Assembly (NCBI RefSeq): GCF_000498395.2
Contig: NZ_CP010979.1
Coordinates: 1,488,001 to 1,552,000 of the forward strand
Length of the DNA: 64,000 nt
DNA from: Pseudomonas putida S13.1.2
GTDB taxonomy: Bacteria > Pseudomonadota > Gammaproteobacteria > Pseudomonadales > Pseudomonadaceae
Direction: 5' to 3'
Position numbers and translations under genes: made by a program. Positions 58,590 to 64,000 of this stretch are shown here, piece after piece (within the stretch, counting starts at the first letter, position 1; every line of letters starts with the position of its first letter). The notes under the pieces were generated by a model. The model was not told the DNA's origin. It worked only from the letters and a program-made list of their open reading frames with translations, and made no database searches.

Positions 58590-59774
58590 TCAGTGGCCGC
58601 CTTTCATCCGTCGTGCCACCAGATAGATACCCAGGCCAACCAGCGCAGTCGCCGCGCCGATATACCCGGTGCTGGTCCAGCCCATGCCCGCTGTAATCGC
58701 CATGCCACCCAACCATGGCCCCAGCGCATTGGCCAGGTTGAACGCTGCATGGTTCGACGCAGCTGCCAGGCTCGGCGCTTCATGGGCAATGTCCATCAGG
58801 CGGATCTGCAGCGGCGCGGCCAGGGCAATCATGGTGCCCACCAGGCCGATACCCAACAGCAGGCTCCACAGCGCATGGGCGGCGAAGGTGAAGAACAGCA
58901 GCACGGCGATCGACCACACCAGCACCAGCCCCACGGCGCGGAACTGCAGGCGGTCGAACAGTTTGCCGCCGGCAATGTTGCCGACGATGCCGCCCACCCC
59001 GAACGCCGCCAGGCCGAACGGAATCCACTGTGGTGACACCTGGGTCACCTGCAGCATGGTCGGCGCCAGGTAGCTGAATACCGTGAACATGCCGGCAAAG
59101 CCGATCGAGGCGATGGCCAGCGCCATCCACACCTGCGGCAGGGTAAATGCTTGCAGTTCCTTGCGCGGGTCGCTGCGCACTTCGTCGTGGCGCTGGGGCA
59201 CAAAGCGCCACACCAGGGCGATGGTGCACAGCGCGATGGCGCCAACCAGCACGAACGCCGAACGCCAGCCAAAGTACTGGCCCAGGTACGTGGCCACCGG
59301 GTTACCGAGCAACATGGCCAAGGTCAGGCCCATCATCACCCGGGCAACCGCACCCGCGCGCTGGTCTTTGGCCACCATGCTCGATGCCACCACTGCGGCA
59401 ATGCCGAAGTAGGCGCCGTGGGGCAGACCGCTGATGAAGCGGAAGGCAACCAGGCTGCTGAACGAGGGGGCGAAGGCGGTCGCCAGGTTGCCAACGGCGT
59501 ACAGTGCCATCAGCAGCAACAGCATGTGCTTGCGCAGCAGCCGGGCGCCCAGGATCGCTAGCGTCGGGGCGCCAACCATCACCCCCAGTGCGTAGGCACT
59601 GATGGCATGGCCCACCTGGGGCTCGCTCAATTGCAGGTTGCTGGCGATGTCGGGCATCAGGCCCATGATGGCGAATTCGCCGGTGCCGATGGCAAAGCTG
59701 CCCAGCGCCATGGCGGCCTCCATCTTCGCGACGGTGCCTTTAGTGGGGAGAGGGGGTATTTCCTGGACTGACAT
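58590..59774 (-). CDS. MFS efflux transporter, AraJ/YdhP-like (DHA1)
   Basis: A 394-residue carrier with 12 membrane segments. The start ALGSFAIGTGEFAIMGLMPDIASNLQLSEPQVGHAISAYALGVMVGAP is typical of the arabinose-efflux/YdhP branch, followed by RFISGLPHGAYFGIAAVVASSM near residue 110. It would export sugars or drugs with proton uptake. A REP pair follows it. The 309 bases between it and the divergent MFS gene at 60084 hold no gene; TTGAA/TTCAA inverted pentamers (59786-59808) sit just before its start. Confidence 0.88.
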   Translation of the reverse strand: MSVQEIPPLPTKGTVAKMEAAMALGSFAIGTGEFAIMGLMPDIASNLQLSEPQVGHAISAYALGVMVGAPTLAILGARLLRKHMLLLLMALYAVGNLATAFAPSFSSLVAFRFISGLPHGAYFGIAAVVASSMVAKDQRAGAVARVMMGLTLAMLLGNPVATYLGQYFGWRSAFVLVGAIALCTIALVWRFVPQRHDEVRSDPRKELQAFTLPQVWMALAIASIGFAGMFTVFSYLAPTMLQVTQVSPQWIPFGLAAFGVGGIVGNIAGGKLFDRLQFRAVGLVLVWSIAVLLFFTFAAHALWSLLLGIGLVGTMIALAAPLQIRLMDIAHEAPSLAAASNHAAFNLANALGPWLGGMAITAGMGWTSTGYIGAATALVGLGIYLVARRMKGGH

Positions 59775-60083
59775 CTGTATCCCTTTTGAAACATGCTGAA
59801 ACGTTCAAGGCGGGATCATAGTCAATATTTGCCGGCAACGTCGAGGAAGCTGACCGGCTTGGGGCTTTTGGCCCTTTCTGCGTGCGGTCTTGAATGGCCG
59901 CTCGACGGTTTCATCACTGGGTTACCGGGCGGAGTACAAAAGTACTCTTCTTGGATTTCCGGCACACTACAGCGAGCGCATAACTGAAATGCCGGGATGT
60001 TATGGCAAGCCGTACGCCTGCTCTTTTAGACTGCCACCTGCGTGCGCCGACATCCGGCCCGCTTGGTCGATAAGGTTGCTTTA

Positions 60084-61259
60084 GTGAATGCTGGCGTACG
60101 TTTTCCCGGGCCCTTGGGCATTTTCTGGCTGGGGCTGCTGCAAATCCTGGTGTGGGGTGGTTCGTTCTTCCTGCTGGCGGTGATGGGCAAGCCAATCCTG
60201 CGCGAGACTGGCTGGGACAGCGGCTGGGTGTATGGGGCGCTGTCGCTGGGCCTGATGGTTTCGGCGCTGCTGGCGCCGCTGTCCAGCCGCCTGGTGGCGC
60301 GTTATGGCGGCCGCTCACAACTGGCCGCCAGCGGTGTGGTAGTAGGGCTGGGCTTGCTGGTGGTTGCCAACTGCCACAGCCTGCTGGTGTTCCTGCTGGC
60401 CTGGGTGATCATTGGCGCGGGGATGGCAATGGGGCTGTATGAAGCGCTGTTTGCCACCCTCGGGGCCTTGTATGCGGAACGGGCAGGGCGGGCGATTACC
60501 GGTATCACCCTGATTTCGGGGTTTGCCACCACCATCACCTGGCCGGTGGTGGCCCTGGCCATCGAGCAACTGGGCTGGCGCACGGCGTGTACGGCTTATG
60601 CGCTGGTGCTGATCGTTGCCGTGGCGCCGTTGTACCTCTGGGTGTTGCCGGCAGGCCAGCCCGCACACAAGGCCCAGGGCGCGACGGCGACGAGCGATCT
60701 GCCTGTGGACCGCCGCCTGTACTGGCTGCTGACCGCAATCTTCGCCATTGGCGCGATCATCATGACTGCTGTTTCGGTGCAACTGGTGGCGGTACTGCAG
60801 GGCCAGGGCCATTCGCTTGCGACTGCCATTGGCCTGAGTGCCTTGCTCGGGCCGAGCCAGGTGGCATCGCGGGTACTGCAGATCATCGCCGGCAAGCGCC
60901 ACCCGATCTGGACTGCACTGGTATCATCGGTGCTGGTCGCCGTCGGCCTGACGCTGGTGGCCGTGGCGCCGGGCGTGACCGCGCTGGGCCTGCTGCTGTA
61001 TGGCTGTGGCAATGGCCTGCGCGCGATTGTCAGGGGGCTGCTGCCGCTGGCCTTGATGCCGCCAGCCCAGTATGTTGCGCTGATGGGCAAGATGTCGCGC
61101 CCATCGTTGGTTGGCCAGGCGCTGACGCCCTTGGCGGGTGGCTACCTGTTCCAGCACTTCGGCGCGATGGGGGTGCTGGCAACGCTGTCGGCACTGGCAT
61201 TGACCAGTGTCGTGCTGGTGTTGCTGGTGATGCGCAGCCTCCCGCGGCAAACGGCGTGA
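60084..61259 (+). CDS. MFS transporter
   Basis: A carrier of about 391 residues with a probable GTG start at 60084, preceded by AAGG at eight bases; the frame is open to 60042, which adds 14 residues. Membrane segments begin at GIFWLGLLQILVWGGSFFLLAVM, and the second half opens with LYWLLTAIFAIGAIIMTAVSVQLVAVL. The ETGWDSGWVYGALSLGLMVSALLAPLSSRLVARYGGR loop resembles oxalate/formate-like and CynX-like MFS proteins. The substrate is unknown. An alpha/beta hydrolase gene follows after 37 bases. Confidence 0.83.
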   Translation: MNAGVRFPGPLGIFWLGLLQILVWGGSFFLLAVMGKPILRETGWDSGWVYGALSLGLMVSALLAPLSSRLVARYGGRSQLAASGVVVGLGLLVVANCHSLLVFLLAWVIIGAGMAMGLYEALFATLGALYAERAGRAITGITLISGFATTITWPVVALAIEQLGWRTACTAYALVLIVAVAPLYLWVLPAGQPAHKAQGATATSDLPVDRRLYWLLTAIFAIGAIIMTAVSVQLVAVLQGQGHSLATAIGLSALLGPSQVASRVLQIIAGKRHPIWTALVSSVLVAVGLTLVAVAPGVTALGLLLYGCGNGLRAIVRGLLPLALMPPAQYVALMGKMSRPSLVGQALTPLAGGYLFQHFGAMGVLATLSALALTSVVLVLLVMRSLPRQTA

Positions 61260-61296
61260 TCAGGCGCCACTCATTTGGCTGGCAAGGACGAACACG

Positions 61297-61947
61297 ATGT
61301 CGGATGCACCACGTAACCCGTTGCTTATCGATGGGCCGGCCGGCCAGATCGAGCTGCTGATCGACTACCCCGCCGGGCCGCCCAAGGGGGTGGTGCTGGT
61401 CAGTCACCCACAACCGCTGCTGGGCGGTAGCCCGCGCCATATCGTACCGCTGACCCTGGCGCGGCAGCTGTGCGCAGCCGGTTGGCTGGTGGTGCGGCCG
61501 AGTTTCCGTGGGGTAGGGCAGACACAAGGTGTGCACGACGAGGGTATCGGCGAAGCGCAAGACTGCATCGCGGTCATCCGTCACTTCAGACGGGAGTTGC
61601 CTGAGCTACCGGTAGGCCTGGTCGGGTTTTCTTTTGGTGCCTATGTGTTCGCCCGTGTGGCCTGTGCGCTTAAAGGGCAGTTGCAGGCAGTGGCGTTGCT
61701 GGGGCTGCCGGTGGGTGATGTACCGGGCGGGCGATATTACGAGCCATTGCCGGTGCCTGCGGATTGCCTGCTGCTGCATGGCGAACAGGATGAAATGGCG
61801 CCGCTGGCCAACCTGCTGCAATGGGCCGGCCCAGAGCAACGGGCGGTGTCGGTGTACGCGGGTGCAAACCACTTTTTCAAGGGTTGCCTGGGGCGGGCGG
61901 CTGAGCAGGTGATCGCCCATCTGGCGTTGAAAACTGCGGTACCCTAG
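61297..61947 (+). CDS. Alpha/beta hydrolase
   Basis: A 216-residue compact hydrolase of the COG2945 kind. The strand/turn VVLVSHPQPLLGG near residue 30 is typical of that group. The nucleophile elbow is GFSFGAYVFAR near residue 110, the acid is in LLLHGEQDEMAPL and the His in AGANHFFKGCL. There is no signal peptide, so it is cytoplasmic. The natural substrate is not known. It may share a transcript with the MFS gene. Confidence 0.87.
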   Translation: MSDAPRNPLLIDGPAGQIELLIDYPAGPPKGVVLVSHPQPLLGGSPRHIVPLTLARQLCAAGWLVVRPSFRGVGQTQGVHDEGIGEAQDCIAVIRHFRRELPELPVGLVGFSFGAYVFARVACALKGQLQAVALLGLPVGDVPGGRYYEPLPVPADCLLLHGEQDEMAPLANLLQWAGPEQRAVSVYAGANHFFKGCLGRAAEQVIAHLALKTAVP

Positions 61948-61983
61948 AACGGCTGCGGTGGTCTGGCACCGGCGTTGCCGGTG

Positions 61984-62065
61984 TTCGCGGCTGAAGCCGC
62001 TCCCACATGGATCGCACTGGCTTCAAGGCATGCGCCGTACCTGTGGGAGCGGCTTTAGCCGCGAA
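61984..62065. repeat. REP-type inverted pair, 24-bp arms
   Basis: Arms 61984-62007 and 62042-62065 are reverse complements with one mismatch (core ggctgaagccgctcccaca). The pair sits between converging genes and may end both transcripts. Confidence 0.82.
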
Positions 62066-62085
62066 AGGGCCGGAACAGGCTAGCC

Positions 62086-62967
62086 TCACCGCTCCAGGTA
62101 ATGCGTCTGCGCAGCAAAGTCGATGAACCGCTTGCTGGCCAGCGACAGGTATTCCCCGGAGCGCCAGCACAATCTGAAGCTCATCTGCTGCGCGGGCCGG
62201 AACGGCACCCCGACGATGCCCGGCGTGCGTTGCTGGACCGAGCGCAGCAGGGTCGCCACGCCCATGTTGTCCAGCGCGGCCTGCACCACCAGCGAGACGA
62301 AGTTGCTCTGCAACGCCACCTGGTAAGTAATGCCATGCTCGGCGAAGAACGCGTCCAGAAGGTGACGTTGAACGAACGTGCGGTCGAACACGACCATGTC
62401 GGTATTGCGCAGGTCTTGCGCCGTGAGAAAGGCTTTGCCGGCATAAGGGTGGTCAGGGTGCATGCACGCCAGCATCTCGTCACTGCCCAGCAGGATCGAT
62501 TCCTTGTCGGGCGGCACTCGCCTGGACTCCAGCAGTGCCAGGTCGATTTCCCGTTGTTCCAGGCGATGGCCAATGTCCTCGGCACTGCCTTCGAACACGG
62601 TCATGGCAATGCCTGGATACAGCTGGCGGAAGGCGTTCATCAACCCCGGTACATAGTGCAGGCCGAACATGGGCGGGATGCCCAGGCGCACTTCGCCGCG
62701 TTTCAGGTCGGCCATGTCGCGCAGCTCTTGCCGGGCAACATCCATCTCGCGCAGCGCCGACGCAATGCGTGGCAGGAACTGTTCGCCCTCGGCGGTAAGG
62801 ATGACTTTGCGCGTGGTGCGGTTGAACAGGGTCACGCCCAGTTCTTCTTCCAGGCGGGTGACGGCCATGCTCAGCGCAGGCTGGGCGATGTGCAAATGCT
62901 GCGCAGCCTTGGTGAAGCTGCCTTGGCGCACAATCTCGACGCAGCAGCGCAATGCCTTGAGGTTCAT
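62086..62967 (-). CDS. LysR-family transcriptional regulator
   Basis: A 293-residue LysR protein beginning MNLKALRCCVEIVRQGSFTKAAQHLHIAQPALSMAVTRLEEELGVTLFNR, a canonical helix-turn-helix. The effector domain shows VRLGIPPMFGLHYVPGLMNAF. It is divergent from the acetolactate-synthase-like gene, with a palindromic candidate site in the 170-base gap, so it probably regulates that gene and itself. Confidence 0.9.
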   Translation of the reverse strand: MNLKALRCCVEIVRQGSFTKAAQHLHIAQPALSMAVTRLEEELGVTLFNRTTRKVILTAEGEQFLPRIASALREMDVARQELRDMADLKRGEVRLGIPPMFGLHYVPGLMNAFRQLYPGIAMTVFEGSAEDIGHRLEQREIDLALLESRRVPPDKESILLGSDEMLACMHPDHPYAGKAFLTAQDLRNTDMVVFDRTFVQRHLLDAFFAEHGITYQVALQSNFVSLVVQAALDNMGVATLLRSVQQRTPGIVGVPFRPAQQMSFRLCWRSGEYLSLASKRFIDFAAQTHYLER

Positions 62968-62996
62968 TGAGGCGTTCTACCATTCATAACGAACTG

Positions 62997-63011
62997 TGAT
63001 GCTAAGCATCA
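62997..63011. promoter_or_regulatory. Candidate LysR operator (TGATGCT-A-AGCATCA)
   Basis: A 15-base inverted repeat of the T-N11-A layout preferred by LysR proteins. It lies 30 bases upstream of the LysR start and 127 bases upstream of the divergent gene, followed by an AT-rich stretch. Confidence 0.55.
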
Positions 63012-63137
63012 TAACAATATATTTATTATTATTAACCAGAGGGCCTACGATGCGCGCCACTGAGACATCCTGCAATAACTCAGTCACGCAGCGTCATAAA
63101 GCTGCAATCCCACAAAGATTTTGAGGTAGTACCCCAA

Positions 63138-64000
63138 ATGGCCAAGGCCGCCGATGTCGTTGTGCAATGTCTGGAAAACGAAGGTGTCGAGTATGTGTTC
63201 GGCATTCCTGGTGAGGAAAACCTCGACCTGCTCGAATCCCTGCGCAAGTCGAAGATCAAGCTGGTACTGACCCGTCACGAGCAATCTGCAGGCTTCATGG
63301 CTGCCACTTACGGCCGCCTGACCGGCAAGACCGGCGTCAGCCTGTCCACCCTCGGCCCTGGTGCCACCAACCTGGTCACCGCCAGCGCCTACGCCTACCT
63401 GGGCGGCATGCCGATGATGATGATCACCGGGCAGAAGCCGATCAAGAAGTCCAAGCAGGGCCGCTTCCAGATCATTGACGTGTGCGGCATGATGGACCCC
63501 ATCACCAAGTACACCCACCAGTTCGCCTCGGCCGACAACATCCCGGCCCGCATGCGCGAAGCCTTCCGCCTGGCTGAAGAAGAAAAGCCGGGTGCGGTAC
63601 ACCTGGAACTGCCGGAAGACATCGCCGCCGAGCAGACCGACGCCCTGCCGATCCCGCGCAGCTTGCACCGCCGCCCGCTGGCCGAGCACGTCGCCATCGA
63701 AGCTGCCGTCGAGAAATTGCAGAACGCGCGCAACCCGATCCTGGTGATCGGCGCCGGCGCCAACCGCAAGATGACCGCCAAGGTCCTCAAGCAGCTGATC
63801 GACAAGACCGGTATCCCGTTCATCACCACCCAGATGGGTAAAGGTGTGGTCGACGAGCGCCACCCGCGCTTCCTGGGTAACGCTGCGCTGTCGTCGGGTG
63901 ACTTCGTTCACCGCGCCGTAGAAGCCGCCGACCTGATCATCAACATCGGCCACGACGTGATCGAGAAGCCACCGTTCTTCATGGTCCGTGGTGGCACCGA
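63138..64000 (+). CDS. Acetolactate synthase large-subunit-like TPP enzyme (3' end beyond window)
   Basis: The first 287 codons of a thiamine-diphosphate enzyme. The N-terminal domain shows FGIPGEENLDLLESL, the catalytic Glu (about residue 48) in LTRHEQSAGFMAATYGRLTGK, and STLGPGATNLVTASAYAYLGGMPMMMITGQ. The middle domain begins near ARNPILVIGAGANRKM. This fits the acetolactate-synthase large-subunit group. The GIPGEEN start, where biosynthetic IlvB enzymes have GYPGG, suggests a catabolic or accessory member. The TPP-binding domain is outside the window. Confidence 0.87.
   Translation, partial: MAKAADVVVQCLENEGVEYVFGIPGEENLDLLESLRKSKIKLVLTRHEQSAGFMAATYGRLTGKTGVSLSTLGPGATNLVTASAYAYLGGMPMMMITGQKPIKKSKQGRFQIIDVCGMMDPITKYTHQFASADNIPARMREAFRLAEEEKPGAVHLELPEDIAAEQTDALPIPRSLHRRPLAEHVAIEAAVEKLQNARNPILVIGAGANRKMTAKVLKQLIDKTGIPFITTQMGKGVVDERHPRFLGNAALSSGDFVHRAVEAADLIINIGHDVIEKPPFFMVRGGT

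Overview
The window reads as chromosome of a fluorescent pseudomonad of the Pseudomonas putida group. The evidence is high GC, many putida-type REP hairpins (paired 24-44 bp inverted repeats between genes), a gluconate dehydrogenase/ptxS/kguEKTD block with three identical PtxS-type operators, a DUF1652 protein and an OprD-type porin. I see no rRNA, tRNA, CRISPR, integrase or transposase. Most of the DNA is densely coding and uniform in base use.

Region 1 (1-21.6 kb) looks like an organosulfur or sulfonate scavenging region. The minus-strand part (15.7 kb down to 1) has a LacI regulator, a LysR regulator, an acyl-CoA-dehydrogenase-like flavoprotein, a 2-hydroxyacid dehydrogenase, a class II aldolase, a dipeptide-type ABC importer, two flavin-dependent (LLM) monooxygenases and a TonB receptor cut by the window edge. 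The plus-strand part (15.9-21.6 kb) has a LacI-controlled TonB receptor, a third LLM monooxygenase, an aldo/keto reductase and an orphan SsuA-like binding protein. Two of the minus-strand transcription units share a 28-nt upstream element.

Region 2 (21.7-28.1 kb) is housekeeping and repair: a GNAT, a LysE exporter, hydrolases, pirin, AlkA, a DUF1652 protein, a Yip1-like membrane protein and AlkB.

Region 3 (28.3-34.1 kb) is a four-gene operon. It encodes two paralogous large exported proteins, a short curlin-repeat protein and a long one. A textbook sigma-54 promoter drives it. No curli secretion gene (csgG, csgE, csgF) is in the window.

Region 4 (34.2-40.6 kb) has a LysR regulator, an HMG-CoA-lyase-like enzyme, a family III CoA-transferase (frameshifted here), a gamma-carbonic-anhydrase-like protein, an MFS carrier and an OprD porin. 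This is plausibly uptake, CoA activation and cleavage of a 3-hydroxy-3-methylglutarate-like acid.

Region 5 (40.8-50.2 kb) is the 2-ketogluconate loop. Periplasmic gluconate dehydrogenase (three subunits) makes 2-ketogluconate. KguT imports it, KguK phosphorylates it and KguD reduces it to 6-phosphogluconate, all under PtxS.

Region 6 (50.3-64.0 kb) holds an endonuclease I, a small unknown protein, a BamA/Omp85 paralogue divergent from a CpxR/CpxA-like two-component system with a perfect CpxR box between them, an aldo/keto reductase with a LysR regulator, two MFS transporters, an alpha/beta hydrolase, and a LysR regulator divergent from an acetolactate-synthase-like gene cut by the window edge.
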